A stretch of DNA of 64,000 bases from Paenibacillus sp. FSL H7-0737 (GTDB lineage Bacteria > Bacillota > Bacilli > Paenibacillales > Paenibacillaceae). The DNA is taken from positions 4,774,001-4,838,000 of the forward strand of contig NZ_CP009279.1 in NCBI RefSeq assembly GCF_000758545.1. Direction: 5' to 3'. How positions within the stretch are numbered: the first letter of the stretch is position 1; the number at the start of each line of letters is the position of its first letter. The notes under the pieces were generated by a model that worked only from the letters and a program-made list of their open reading frames with translations, ran no database searches and was not told the origin of the DNA. Below are positions 16,877 through 26,321 of the stretch, piece after piece. Position numbers and translations under genes: made by a program.

Positions 16877-17539
16877 TCACAATGAATTAGTAAAATCTGA
16901 TTCCTTCAATATTCCGAGCCGTTTAGCTTTTATAGCCGCTTCAATTCTAGATTTCACATTTAGCTTTTGGAACAAATTCGTTAAACTATATTCTAGTGAC
17001 CGCTGACTCATAAGCACAATCTCCGCTATTTCCTTATTACTTTTTCCTTTTGCGATTTCCGTCAGCATTTCATGTTCCCTTTTGCTAATCATGGAGGTTG
17101 CTTGTTCATCATTGATTTCTAATCCTTTAGGTGGTACTTTTCTTAACTGCTTGACTAAGGTCCGCGGCAGAATAACTTCCCCTCTTAATGCACATCGTAC
17201 CGCTGTAATCAACTGCTCTCTATTGGTTGTTTTTGAGATAAACCCAAAGATCCCCGATTCGATCATCAGGTTAAATTTGTTAGTAAATTCATATCCGGTG
17301 TAGATTAAGATAATCGCATCCGCGTTCATTGTTAATACTTGCTTCGCCAAATCAATCCCATTCACATCCGCGATATGAAGATCAAATAACATTACGTCAA
17401 AGGAATGACTACTCACCATTTCAAGCACTTCATTCGCTGCATTAGCTAGAGTAACCTTCATGTCTCCCTCTTGCTCTAATATCATTTTAGTCCCTTCCAT
17501 CACAGATGGATGATCATCCACTAACAATATTTGAATCAT
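16877..17539 (-). CDS. NarL/LuxR-type response regulator
   Basis: The 220-residue regulator starts at ATG 17539, giving MIQILLVDDHPSV. GAGGGG lies about 11 bases upstream. The receiver (about 1-120) has the acidic pair DD, phosphoacceptor Asp in VMLFDLHI and the Lys in FISKTT. The LuxR helix-turn-helix (about 145-210) contains SKREHEMLTEIAKGKSNKEI. It lies 40 bases downstream of the histidine kinase gene and is its obvious partner. Target genes are not evident, though the adjacent receptor operon is a candidate. Confidence 0.92.
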   Translation of the reverse strand: MIQILLVDDHPSVMEGTKMILEQEGDMKVTLANAANEVLEMVSSHSFDVMLFDLHIADVNGIDLAKQVLTMNADAIILIYTGYEFTNKFNLMIESGIFGFISKTTNREQLITAVRCALRGEVILPRTLVKQLRKVPPKGLEINDEQATSMISKREHEMLTEIAKGKSNKEIAEIVLMSQRSLEYSLTNLFQKLNVKSRIEAAIKAKRLGILKESDFTNSL

Positions 17540-17579
17540 GCCTATGACTACCCCTCTATCCAATTGTTATGCCGCATGA

Positions 17580-20513
17580 TTAATCTGCAGGTATAGATAT
17601 ATTGACCGCTAATCCCTTTTTATCTGGCGATCGGAATACTATTGACCCATCCATACTTCGAACCCTTTCCTTCATCCCATAAATCCCCATACTTGTAAGT
17701 GAATCCTCACCAAATAAATTCATTCCGATTCCGTTATCTTTATAATCCAAATGAATATGATTGTCTTCACTAGCTAAGGTGATGTGGACTTCCGTCGCAA
17801 AAGAGTGCTTTGCTGCATTAGCTAAAAGCTCTTGCACAATACGGTACAGACCTATAAGCACTTCATCATCTAACTTATGCGTGAACCCTTCAGACTCGAA
17901 ATAAATCTGATAGTTGGTACGTAGCTGCGTAAATTCAAACAACGTCTCCAGCGAGGAGATAAGACCTTCATTGATTAATGCAGGAGGTCGGAGCTCGTTA
18001 CAAATAATCCGCAGTTGATAAATAACATCAAGTAAACCTTCTGAGATCTGTTCTAGTTGTTCTCTAAGTTCCCCATTAATGGACCTTTCACCTAAAAGAA
18101 AATCCAGCTTACGATACCAGATAATCTGTTCTTGAAGCGCTGAGTCGTGTAAGTCCTGAGCAAGTCTTTTTCGCTCATTCTCGGACAAATTAAACATAAA
18201 TCGGAGAAGCCATGTAGGAGCCACTTGCTTGGAAGCTGCTAGCTCAAGATCCTTCGTTAAATCTTCGATAAGCAAAAAATGATCAAAGAGAACACTGACA
18301 TAACGGGTAATCGTCTCAAGCCACACTCGAATAGAGCCGATTTCTAGTAAAAGCGTCTTCTCGTTAATCGATAGCAAGTAGCTTTTTCCTCGGGACTCCC
18401 CGATCTTGAGTGAATACCCTTGCTCAGTCTCGATAATTTCACATAATTTATCATGGTTAGATTCAACTGCGATAAATTTTATATTTGATATCTGCAGAGT
18501 TTCTCTGACTTCTCTAAGTAACCGCTGCTCCATATGACTAATCTTCATCACACCAAAAAGATCTTGGGAGAACTGATCGAGACTCATTTGCAGGCGAAAA
18601 TACCGTTCCTCACTCTCTCGAATAATCTGCTCTGTATGTTCTCTGTCCTCATCTGCTTTTTTTCGATCACTAATATCCCTAAATATAGAGATACATGCGA
18701 CTTTTCCTTTGTACAAAATGGAGCTAGCTGTTACCTCTACATCGATAATCGTTCCATCTGAACGTACGACCTTTTGTTCAATAGGAGCTAAGATCTTATA
18801 GGGTTCTTTATAGATCTCTCGCATGCGTTCTTTCGACAGCCGCAGATACTCCGGGTGCGCCCAAATGAAAATATTTTTACCGATCAATTGACTCTCATCG
18901 CTAACTCCAAATAATCCAAGACAAGAGAAATTTACATAAACAAACTTATAATCGCTATGCAGAACGACTGCTTCAGGCGACATCTTGATCAGCTGCTGAT
19001 TGAACTCCTCGCTTTCCCTTAATTCATTTTCCATCTGGACTCTCTTAGTAATGTCTCTTGCTACAATTACGATACTCATTACTTCTCCATCCTCACCTAG
19101 AACAGGAGTAGCAAGACATTCTAAATTTAAGATATAACCTTTTGTGTGAATAAAACGATTGTAAAACATCTTGCTTGCTTTTGTCCGAAAAATATTTGAT
19201 ATCTGTTCACGCAAGTTTTCTTGCTCATCTGGATCGATATACTCTAGGATGGTAGTGTCCTTGATTAAACCTACAGGAATACCGATTAGGGTTTCGCAGG
19301 AAGGCGAGGCTACAATGAAATTACCTTTTTGATCCAAAACCCCCATCATATCCTTCATGTTATTAATAATAAGTCTATACTCTGCTTCACGCTGTGCTAA
19401 CTTGTGTTCTACTTCTACTGCTGATGTTATATCTCTAGCAACTACAAAAGCCCCAACTATACGACTATTCACATAAACCGGGATATTTTTCATAGACCAA
19501 TGGCTCACTGATCCATCCTTACGGGAAGAGGCCACAACATAGTGCTGAGCAGATCCCCGTACTGTTCTTCCGAAATAATCCAACATCCTCGGCATATTCT
19601 CTGCTCCAAATAGATTCATGATGGACAAATTCTCTCCGACCATACTTAAAGCTTCTCCAGTAATTTGCTGTGCCGTAGAATTGATTGCCAAAATATTACC
19701 TTGCAGATTCACCTCACATACGACGTCTGAGTTATAGTCAAATAAGGATTTATAGCGCTGTTCACTTTTGAGTAAAGCCTCCTTCATTAACTTTCTTTCA
19801 GTAATATCTGCCAAGATCCCATCAAGCCGAACTACCGCTTGGGATTCATCCAGACTGGGTATGATTCTGACCTGTAACCATCGAGGCTCACCACTTGCGT
19901 GGATAATTCGATATTCACTAAGTTGTGGAATCCCTTGACCAACTGATGATATGATCTCTTGAATCAAGGGGTTTTCTTCCTTATAAGCAATACGAAGCCA
20001 AAAATCATCCTCTTTTGCCTGCTCAACGGAATAACCGGTGATATTGAGAATGGCATCCGATATAAATAACACTTTCTTAGATACGTAATCGTAAGACCAA
20101 ACCGCCACATCTAGATTAGAGAACATCTGTTGATACAAAGAAAATGTGCTCTCTAACTGAATCTGTGCCCTTTTTTGTTCAGTAATGTCCAGCATAATTC
20201 CATCTATTCGGCAGACCTTGTTCTCCTTATTTAGGATAGGCGTGCCGATATTTTGAACCCACTTCAGTCCTTCAGTAGGTAGTTGCATCCGATACTCAAG
20301 ACTACTGATATGACCAGCATTTAATCTTTCCATGTAGGCATCATATCGATCACGATCCACTACATTCACAAGTTCCCGTAAAAAACTAGGGCTGTGCTGT
20401 TTAGTCTTACTTGTGCAACCAACCCATTCCTCTAAAATTCTCGACATCGTCAGTAGATTTTCTTCCATATCCATAGACCATGTGATCACATTCTCGTCGC
20501 CGAGTGAATGCAT
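17580..20513 (-). CDS. Soluble multi-PAS sensor histidine kinase (NarL-family HisKA_3)
   Basis: 977 residues without a membrane helix. Five PAS/PAC units follow each other (about 1-120, 121-245, 246-372, 373-497, 498-620), each ending in a DITE/DISD-type PAC motif. A linker of about 130 residues follows, then the HisKA_3 phosphoacceptor LAQDLHDSALQEQIIWYR near residue 785. An HATPase domain with ELLANAAKHS and KDNGIGMN reaches the C-terminus. ATG 20513 follows GGAGGTGATC. It should sense cytoplasmic redox, gas or small-molecule signals and phosphorylate the adjacent response regulator. It begins right after the sigF terminator, at the place where B. subtilis has the spoVA operon. Confidence 0.92.
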   Translation of the reverse strand: MHSLGDENVITWSMDMEENLLTMSRILEEWVGCTSKTKQHSPSFLRELVNVVDRDRYDAYMERLNAGHISSLEYRMQLPTEGLKWVQNIGTPILNKENKVCRIDGIMLDITEQKRAQIQLESTFSLYQQMFSNLDVAVWSYDYVSKKVLFISDAILNITGYSVEQAKEDDFWLRIAYKEENPLIQEIISSVGQGIPQLSEYRIIHASGEPRWLQVRIIPSLDESQAVVRLDGILADITERKLMKEALLKSEQRYKSLFDYNSDVVCEVNLQGNILAINSTAQQITGEALSMVGENLSIMNLFGAENMPRMLDYFGRTVRGSAQHYVVASSRKDGSVSHWSMKNIPVYVNSRIVGAFVVARDITSAVEVEHKLAQREAEYRLIINNMKDMMGVLDQKGNFIVASPSCETLIGIPVGLIKDTTILEYIDPDEQENLREQISNIFRTKASKMFYNRFIHTKGYILNLECLATPVLGEDGEVMSIVIVARDITKRVQMENELRESEEFNQQLIKMSPEAVVLHSDYKFVYVNFSCLGLFGVSDESQLIGKNIFIWAHPEYLRLSKERMREIYKEPYKILAPIEQKVVRSDGTIIDVEVTASSILYKGKVACISIFRDISDRKKADEDREHTEQIIRESEERYFRLQMSLDQFSQDLFGVMKISHMEQRLLREVRETLQISNIKFIAVESNHDKLCEIIETEQGYSLKIGESRGKSYLLSINEKTLLLEIGSIRVWLETITRYVSVLFDHFLLIEDLTKDLELAASKQVAPTWLLRFMFNLSENERKRLAQDLHDSALQEQIIWYRKLDFLLGERSINGELREQLEQISEGLLDVIYQLRIICNELRPPALINEGLISSLETLFEFTQLRTNYQIYFESEGFTHKLDDEVLIGLYRIVQELLANAAKHSFATEVHITLASEDNHIHLDYKDNGIGMNLFGEDSLTSMGIYGMKERVRSMDGSIVFRSPDKKGLAVNISIPAD

Positions 20514-20532
20514 ATTGAGATCACCTCCACAT

Positions 20533-20563
20533 AAAAAGCCCCCCCTTTTCGGGGCGGCTTTTT
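20533..20563 (-). terminator. Intrinsic terminator after sigF
   Basis: AAAAAGCCGCCCCG and CGGGGCGGCTTTTT-type arms form a GC-rich hairpin with A/T tails on both sides. It lies 48 bases after the sigF stop. Confidence 0.85.
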
Positions 20564-20610
20564 GTTCTAATTCGCTATTTTACAAGCGTCATTACATGAA
20601 TAACTTTATC

Positions 20611-21366
20611 CTACTGAGCAATCTGCTCACGGATATTCTGCAATATTTTCTTCTCCAGCCGGGATACCTGCACTTGAGAGATCCCTAGACGACTGGCGAC
20701 CTCCGACTGCGTTTGATCACGATAGTAGCGAAGATAGACAATCAGACGTTCACGTTCACTGAGGCCTCCGATAGCTTCATTTAATGCCAGCTTATCGAAC
20801 CAACGCTCCTGTGATTCGTCAGCGATTTGATCAATCAGCGTGATCGGATCTCCATCATTCTCAAACACCGTCTCATGGATAGAGGTCGGTGGTTTATTGG
20901 CTTCTTGAGCGAATACCACTTCTTCGGGTGTAACCCCTAGCGCTTCCGCAACTTCACCAATCGTAGGCAGACGATCAAGCGTTTTAGACATTTCGTCCTT
21001 CATCTTACGAACTTTATTAGCCATTTCCTTAAGGGAACGACTGACCTTCAAGGTGCCATCGTCACGAAGGAAACGCTGAATTTCACCGATAATCATCGGC
21101 ACCGCATAAGTGGAGAACTTGACCTCATAGCTGAGGTCAAATTTATCAACGGACTTCAGGAGTCCAATGCAACCGATCTGGAACAAATCGTCAGGCTCAT
21201 ACCCGCGGTTCATAAACCGCTGTACTACCGACCAGACCAGTCGGATATTACAGCTTACAAGCGTGTCGCGGGCAAGACTATCTCCGGCCTGACTGAGCGC
21301 GATAAGACGTTTGACCTCCGCATCGTCCAAATAGGTCGGCGGAGCTTTTTTTGACTCTGCATCCAT
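20611..21366 (-). CDS. sigF: Sporulation sigma factor F
   Basis: The 251-residue sigma-70 family protein directs early forespore transcription. Region 2 (PDDLFQIGCIGLLKSVDKFD, FSTYAVPMIIGEIQRFLRDD), region 3 and the region 4 helix-turn-helix (QSEVASRLGISQVQVSRLE) are complete. It lies 11 bases after spoIIAB in the canonical spoIIAA-spoIIAB-sigF order. The protein is held inactive by SpoIIAB until SpoIIAA is dephosphorylated in the forespore. Confidence 0.98.
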   Translation of the reverse strand: MDAESKKAPPTYLDDAEVKRLIALSQAGDSLARDTLVSCNIRLVWSVVQRFMNRGYEPDDLFQIGCIGLLKSVDKFDLSYEVKFSTYAVPMIIGEIQRFLRDDGTLKVSRSLKEMANKVRKMKDEMSKTLDRLPTIGEVAEALGVTPEEVVFAQEANKPPTSIHETVFENDGDPITLIDQIADESQERWFDKLALNEAIGGLSERERLIVYLRYYRDQTQSEVASRLGISQVQVSRLEKKILQNIREQIAQ

Positions 21367-21377
21367 GGCTCCAACCC

Positions 21378-21833
21378 CTAATTGTATAAAGCTTTTTTCG
21401 AGACGATGGTTTTCTTCATTGAGATAGAAGTACCGTGTCCCGGTTCACTAGTGACTTCAAATTCATCCATGAAATTCTCCATAATAGTAAAGCCCATGCC
21501 CGACCGCTCCAGCTCTGGCTTAGAGGTATACAGCGGCTGTTGCGCCAGCTCCAAATCCTCAATGCCCCGTCCTTGATCCTCAATGGTTAGATGTACCGTT
21601 TCGTTGTCCAGCGATGCCGAAATGGTCACAATACCTTCCGGATCACTATCATACCCATGAATAATACAGTTGGTGACCGCTTCCGACACGACTGTCTTCA
21701 GATCATTCAGCTCGTCCATCGTAGGATCAAGCCGGGAAACGAACGCTGCTACGACTACACGCGCGAACGATTCGTTCTCCGAGCGTGCAGCGAACTGCAC
21801 GTTCATGAAGTTACCAGCCTTACTATTTGTCAT
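21378..21833 (-). CDS. spoIIAB: Anti-sigma F factor and SpoIIAA kinase
   Basis: The 151-residue GHKL protein has an N box with AVTNCIIHGY, DQGRGIEDL and SGMGFTIMENF lid motifs. It binds sigma F and phosphorylates SpoIIAA. ATG 21833 overlaps the spoIIAA stop in ATGA and has GGAGGTTG six to seven bases upstream. It is a few residues longer at the N-terminus than B. subtilis SpoIIAB. Confidence 0.98.
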   Translation of the reverse strand: MTNSKAGNFMNVQFAARSENESFARVVVAAFVSRLDPTMDELNDLKTVVSEAVTNCIIHGYDSDPEGIVTISASLDNETVHLTIEDQGRGIEDLELAQQPLYTSKPELERSGMGFTIMENFMDEFEVTSEPGHGTSISMKKTIVSKKALYN

Positions 21834-22183
21834 AACGCAACCTCCAAATCCGAGAGTGCAGTACTCTCGTCGTCATATAAGGGCATGATTTTGAACAGGC
21901 CTGACATTTCCAGCAGCCGCTTCACAGGTGCCGTAGCATCACACACAACCATTTTTCCACCTTTACTGTGGATCAGTTTATACCTTCCCAGAATCACGCC
22001 TAGGCCTGAACTGTCCATAAACTGCAGATGCTTAAGACTAAGAACCAAATGCGATACCTGACCACGCATAATCGCTTCATCCATATCCATTCTTACAAAA
22101 TCGGCTGCGTGATGATCCAACTCCCCTGATAAACGGACAATCAACACACCCCTGTGATGCTCCATCTCCACATGAGAATTCAT
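21830..22183 (-). CDS. spoIIAA: Anti-anti-sigma F factor
   Basis: The 117-residue STAS protein has the phosphorylatable Ser in QFMDSSGLGVILGRY. ATG 22183 is chosen over GTG 22192, which would sit almost on top of the ribosome site GAGGAG. The length then equals that of B. subtilis SpoIIAA. Unphosphorylated SpoIIAA releases sigma F from SpoIIAB. Confidence 0.98.
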   Translation of the reverse strand: MNSHVEMEHHRGVLIVRLSGELDHHAADFVRMDMDEAIMRGQVSHLVLSLKHLQFMDSSGLGVILGRYKLIHSKGGKMVVCDATAPVKRLLEMSGLFKIMPLYDDESTALSDLEVAL

Positions 22184-22302
22184 GCTTGCCACTCTCCTCT
22201 TCGTTGCTTTGAAAACTGACCTTGAAAGACAGTACCTATTCCCTTCAAGGACAAGGTTTTCTACGCGGCAAATCAGGAATCCTGCCTCACGACAAAACTA
22301 GA

Positions 22303-22338
22303 AGAAAACCCCTATGAATCTACAGAGTACATGGGGGT
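22303..22338 (-). terminator. Possible terminator or attenuator between dacF and spoIIAA
   Basis: On the minus strand ACCCCCATG pairs with CATAGGGGT, followed by TTTTCTTC. The stem is short and the loop long, so it may only reduce read-through into spoIIAA. Confidence 0.5.
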
Positions 22339-22358
22339 AATCTACAAAAAAACTGTTT

Positions 22359-23555
22359 TTAATCTACGCCGAACATCGAGCCTGTTGTGCGCTTAAAGAG
22401 CTTCCACCAGCCTGCTTTCGGCACAGCTTCCCCTGCTTTTAATTCATATTCCTTAATCACTTGGGTTCCTTGGTAGACCACTAGCTTGCCCACAGATTGA
22501 CCTTCAGCTACTGGAGCCTTCACGCTTTCCGGCAATACTAGTTCGTGGCGGATGCCTTCTTGAGTCACACCTTTTTTCAAAAGAACACTGTACGTCTCTT
22601 TGGCCGTTATCGGCAGCTCGGATTTTACGCCCTTTTCAATCTTTAGGGTGCCGATGGCATCCCCTTCTTTGTGGATCGTGTGTACTTTATATTGCGAGAA
22701 CAGGTAATCGAACATGCCTGACACTTCGCTATTGCGTGTCTTTGTGTTCGGCTCGCCTAGCACAACAGCGACAGCACGTAGACCATCTCTTGCTGCAGTA
22801 GCGGACAGACAGAATTTTGCCTCAGCAGTATAACCAGTCTTCAAACCATCAGCACCAGTGTAGAAACGCACTAGCTTGTTCGTGTTCACCAACCAGAACG
22901 GTTTGGTTGAATCCTTACGTAAGTAATCCTGATAGGAACCGGTATATTTGATAATTTGATCATGCTTCAAAAGCTCACGACTGATGACCGCAATATCGTA
23001 AGCTGAGGAATAGTGATTGGCGGCTGGAAGACCGTTGCAGTTGGCAAAATGGGTATCTTTTAGTCCCAGTTCCTCTGCACGTTTATTCATCAGATCGACA
23101 AAAGCACTCTCTGAACCAGCTATTTTCTCCGCCATCGCCACAGAAGCATCATTACCAGAAGCCATAGCGATACCTTTGAGCATATCGTCTACCGACATTT
23201 CTTCACCAGGCTCCAGAAAAATCTGCGATCCACCCATAGAAGCCGCATATTCACTTGTTCGCACCTTATCAGTCAGCTGCAGCCTTCCTTCATCCAGCGC
23301 TTCCACCGTTAGTAACATTGTCATAATCTTCGTAATACTTGCGGGAGGCAGCTTATCATGGCTGTTCTTCTCATAAATAACAGTTCCGGTACCAGCGTCC
23401 ATCAAAATAGCAGAACGTGCTCCCGGTGCGAGGTCTACAGCGGCAGCATTACTGCCAGAGTCCTTGGTTTTTTCTTCTGCATAAGCGCCTGACATAGGTC
23501 CTAGAACCGATACAGCGATACAGAGCACAAGCACAGCAAAACGCATTTTTCTCAC
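22359..23555 (-). CDS. dacF: D-alanyl-D-alanine carboxypeptidase (low-molecular-weight PBP)
   Basis: The 398-residue protein has a signal peptide (cleavage near AYAEE), the SxxK nucleophile motif ASITKIM near residue 75, SGND near 133 and KTGYT near 239. A C-terminal PBP5-type beta domain and an amphipathic end follow. It trims the terminal D-Ala from peptidoglycan, in B. subtilis during cortex formation. GTG 23555 follows GGAGGGG by seven bases. As in Bacillus it directly precedes spoIIA, and sigma F or sigma H control is expected, though I did not assign a promoter. Confidence 0.95.
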   Translation of the reverse strand: MRKMRFAVLVLCIAVSVLGPMSGAYAEEKTKDSGSNAAAVDLAPGARSAILMDAGTGTVIYEKNSHDKLPPASITKIMTMLLTVEALDEGRLQLTDKVRTSEYAASMGGSQIFLEPGEEMSVDDMLKGIAMASGNDASVAMAEKIAGSESAFVDLMNKRAEELGLKDTHFANCNGLPAANHYSSAYDIAVISRELLKHDQIIKYTGSYQDYLRKDSTKPFWLVNTNKLVRFYTGADGLKTGYTAEAKFCLSATAARDGLRAVAVVLGEPNTKTRNSEVSGMFDYLFSQYKVHTIHKEGDAIGTLKIEKGVKSELPITAKETYSVLLKKGVTQEGIRHELVLPESVKAPVAEGQSVGKLVVYQGTQVIKEYELKAGEAVPKAGWWKLFKRTTGSMFGVD

Positions 23556-23870
23556 AATGGTTCCCCTCCTGAACGTTAACCTTCATATCACAGGTACTGT
23601 GTTCCAGTTTCGTCAGAAAGGGTGAAAATTATTCCATTTTTAAGGAAATAACAACAATTATTTATCTCAAGAATTAAGGATGTCATCAATTAAAAAAAGC
23701 CCAGCAGCAGTTGCAGAGCATTTTTATTATAGGGGAGATTAAATAATATTTCAAATTTAAAGTATTTCCATTTTTTTAGCTCTCATTTTAGGACTTTTAA
23801 AGGTAAATCGTAGACTTTCACGAATGTTAACTAAGAACCTATACTGTCTTACAGAGGAGTGAATATACGA
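23556..23870. other. Divergent intergenic region, dacF / serine hydrolase
   Basis: 315 AT-rich bases with the promoters for both genes presumably inside. I see no open frame, hairpin or recognisable operator. A short run AAAAAAGCCCAGCAGCAG near 23693 has no pairing partner. Confidence 0.5.
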
Positions 23871-24884
23871 ATGAACCCACTTGAAACTTATATTGAGACA
23901 GAAGCAAAACAGAACGATTTCTCAGGCGTAGTACTAGCAAAACAATCTGATAAAGAAATCGCCAGCAGCTGTCACGGTTATGCCAATAAGTCGGATAAGC
24001 GCGAAAACAATATTCATACTCGGTTCGGGATCGCTTCCGGGTGTAAAATATTCACAGCAATTGCCGTCTGTCAACTGGTCGAAAGGGGATTGATTTCTTT
24101 CGAAAGCAGATTATCAGACTATCTGAAGAAGGTAGAGTTCCCTCTCTTTAGTTCTGAAATCACCATACATCAGTTACTTACGCATAGCTCTGGGATTCCA
24201 GATTATTTTGATGAAACAATCATGGATGACTTCGAAGAACTGTGGAAGACACAACCTATGTACACTTTACGGCAGCTGGAAGACTTTGTACCGATGTTTC
24301 GAAACCTCCCCATGATGTGGACCCCTGGTGAACGTTTCCACTACAACAATGCCGGATATATTGTGCTAGGTCTTCTGGTGGAGGAATTGAGTGGAATGTC
24401 CTTTTCCGATTATGTGGAGCTTCACATCTTTAAGCCTTGCGGAATGGAGCAATCCGGTTACTTTACGTTAGATGCCTTACCAGCCAACTGTGCACTAGGA
24501 TACATAGAGGAAGAGAACGGTCGCTGGAGAAGCAATACCTATTCAATCCCGGTAAAAGGAGGCGCTGACGGTGGAGCTTTCGTAACCGCTCCCGACATGC
24601 AGTTATTCTGGAGCGGGCTAATGAACCATACCCTTTTGAGTCCAGTACTCACTTCATTGTTGCTTACTCCCCACATACATGTGGATGGTGAAGGCTATTA
24701 TGGTTATGGTGTATGGATCACCCTCCGAAAAGAAAAAGTGTTCAAGTTTCACATTATGGGCTACGATCCCGGTGTTTCCTTCCGATCGGCTTTCTATCCG
24801 GCTAGTGGAGAGACTGTGGTCGTATTATGTAATACAAGCAGCGGGGCTTCTCAGATTTTCAATCTTATCGATAAGCATTTGTAG
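23871..24884 (+). CDS. Class C beta-lactamase-fold serine hydrolase
   Basis: The 337-residue protein starts at ATG 23871, about 11 bases after GAGGAG. A GTG at 23859 overlaps that site and is rejected. It shows SxxK as SGCK in IASGCKIFTA, the YxN motif as YNN in FHYNNAGYI, LLTHSSGIPDY, and a late HIMGYDPG in place of the usual HxG. No signal peptide is seen, so it is probably cytoplasmic and more likely an esterase or D-amino-acid peptidase relative than a true beta-lactamase. It stands alone between terminators and two operons on the other strand. Substrate unknown. Confidence 0.85.
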   Translation: MNPLETYIETEAKQNDFSGVVLAKQSDKEIASSCHGYANKSDKRENNIHTRFGIASGCKIFTAIAVCQLVERGLISFESRLSDYLKKVEFPLFSSEITIHQLLTHSSGIPDYFDETIMDDFEELWKTQPMYTLRQLEDFVPMFRNLPMMWTPGERFHYNNAGYIVLGLLVEELSGMSFSDYVELHIFKPCGMEQSGYFTLDALPANCALGYIEEENGRWRSNTYSIPVKGGADGGAFVTAPDMQLFWSGLMNHTLLSPVLTSLLLTPHIHVDGEGYYGYGVWITLRKEKVFKFHIMGYDPGVSFRSAFYPASGETVVVLCNTSSGASQIFNLIDKHL

Positions 24885-24907
24885 CTGCTCCGTCAAAAAC
24901 GTAAAAC

Positions 24908-24940
24908 AGCGAGCCTCCTATTAACGGAGGCTCGCTATTT
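24908..24940. terminator. Bidirectional intrinsic terminator
   Basis: A perfect 11-bp stem AGCGAGCCTCC / GGAGGCTCGCT with A-rich and T-rich flanks. It serves the hydrolase gene (+) and pdp (-), which converge here. Confidence 0.92.
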
Positions 24941-24988
24941 TACTCTCTATTTCAGGTCTTTGTCATGAAAATAATTACATTTCCTTGG

Positions 24989-26320
24989 CTAGTACCGTGT
25001 TACTCCATCCTTCGTAACAAGCGCGAATACCAGTGGCAATGGTGGAACCGATTCAGAAGTAATACGGTAAGCTTCCAGCACCTTGCCCTCAGCTTCCTCT
25101 ACTTTCTTATCACTGGCATCATTGATATGCAATACTGCAAGTGTATCCCCAATCTCTACAGCATCTCCAACTTTTTTAGAGAGTTGAATACCTACAGCCA
25201 AATCTATTACAGATTCCTTGGTTTCACGTCCTGCACCAAGCAGCATAGCAGCAATGCCGATTTCTTCTGCTTGAATCCCCTCAATGTAACCCTTAGTCTT
25301 CGCTTTCACTTCAATGAATCGTTTAGCAGCAGGGAGTTTCTCCGGATCATCGATTTGCGAAACATCTCCGCCTTGCGCACTCACGATCTGTTTGAATTTC
25401 TCCAGCGCTGTGCCATCTTCAATATGTGTCATCAGAATCGAACGAGCCTCCGCTTCATCCTTGGCTTTACCGCCAAGAACAAGCATCTGGCTGCCCAGAA
25501 TAAGGCAGACTTCCTGCAAATCTTTAGGACCGTGACCCTTCAAGGTCTCGATTCCTTCCTTAATTTCCAGCGCATTTCCGATCCCGTAACCCAGTGGCTG
25601 ATCCATATCACTGATGATCGCAACGGTATTACGACCCAAATGGGTGCCGATATCCACCATAGCCTGGGCAAGCGCAATAGAATCATCAAGCGTCTTCATA
25701 AAAGCGCCGCTGCCGGTTTTGACATCCAGTACAATGGCGTCTGCACCCGCTGCAATCTTCTTGCTCATCACTGAGCTTGCAATAAGAGGGATGGATTCAA
25801 CAGTTGCTGTTACATCCCGAAGGGCATACAACTTTTTGTCAGCGGGTGTAATGTTGCCCGACTGGCCGATCACGGCAGCTCCGATCTCCCCTACTTGATC
25901 AAAGAAACGCTCGCGATCCATCTCTATAGAAAAGCCAGTGATCGACTCCAGCTTATCAAGTGTACCTCCTGTATGCCCAAGTCCGCGGCCGGACATCTTC
26001 GCTACCGGTACTCCAGCAGAGGCTACCAACGGTGCAAGCACCACGGTGGTTTTATCTCCCACTCCACCTGTGGAGTGCTTATCAACCTTAATGCCTGCGA
26101 TTGGGCTCAGATCCACTTGATCACCAGACATCGCCATTTCCATCGTTAGATCGCCGGTCTCCCGTGCGTTCATACCTTGAAAATAAACCGCCATAGCCCA
26201 AGCGGAAAGTTGATAATCAGGAACTTCACCTTTACTATAGCCTTGAATTAGAAAGGATATTTCCTCACGGCTCAGCTCTCCACCGTCTCTTTTTTTCTGA
26301 ATAATGTCGACAGCTCTCAT
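24989..26320 (-). CDS. pdp: Pyrimidine-nucleoside phosphorylase
   Basis: The 443-residue enzyme cleaves uridine, thymidine and deoxyuridine to base and (deoxy)ribose 1-phosphate. ATG 26320 (MRAVDIIQKKRDG) is chosen because AGGTG lies five bases before it. Signature KVDKHSTGGVGDKTT near residue 80 and SGRGLGHTGGTLDKLE near 110 are intact. It is last in the salvage operon deoB-punA-orf36-pdp, in the same order as Bacillus drm-pupG-pdp, and its start is one base after the stop of a 36-codon ORF. Confidence 0.96.
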   Translation of the reverse strand: MRAVDIIQKKRDGGELSREEISFLIQGYSKGEVPDYQLSAWAMAVYFQGMNARETGDLTMEMAMSGDQVDLSPIAGIKVDKHSTGGVGDKTTVVLAPLVASAGVPVAKMSGRGLGHTGGTLDKLESITGFSIEMDRERFFDQVGEIGAAVIGQSGNITPADKKLYALRDVTATVESIPLIASSVMSKKIAAGADAIVLDVKTGSGAFMKTLDDSIALAQAMVDIGTHLGRNTVAIISDMDQPLGYGIGNALEIKEGIETLKGHGPKDLQEVCLILGSQMLVLGGKAKDEAEARSILMTHIEDGTALEKFKQIVSAQGGDVSQIDDPEKLPAAKRFIEVKAKTKGYIEGIQAEEIGIAAMLLGAGRETKESVIDLAVGIQLSKKVGDAVEIGDTLAVLHINDASDKKVEEAEGKVLEAYRITSESVPPLPLVFALVTKDGVTRY

Positions 26321-26321
26321 T

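Noticed and set aside
23859..24884. True class C beta-lactamase resistance gene
   Set aside because: No signal peptide and a non-canonical third motif (HIMG). The broad serine hydrolase family is the safer call.
24965..25774. 269-codon open frame on the plus strand opposite pdp
   Set aside because: It is antisense to a clear enzyme gene, has no ribosome site, and its product is low-complexity and Cys/Phe-rich as expected from a reversed coding strand.
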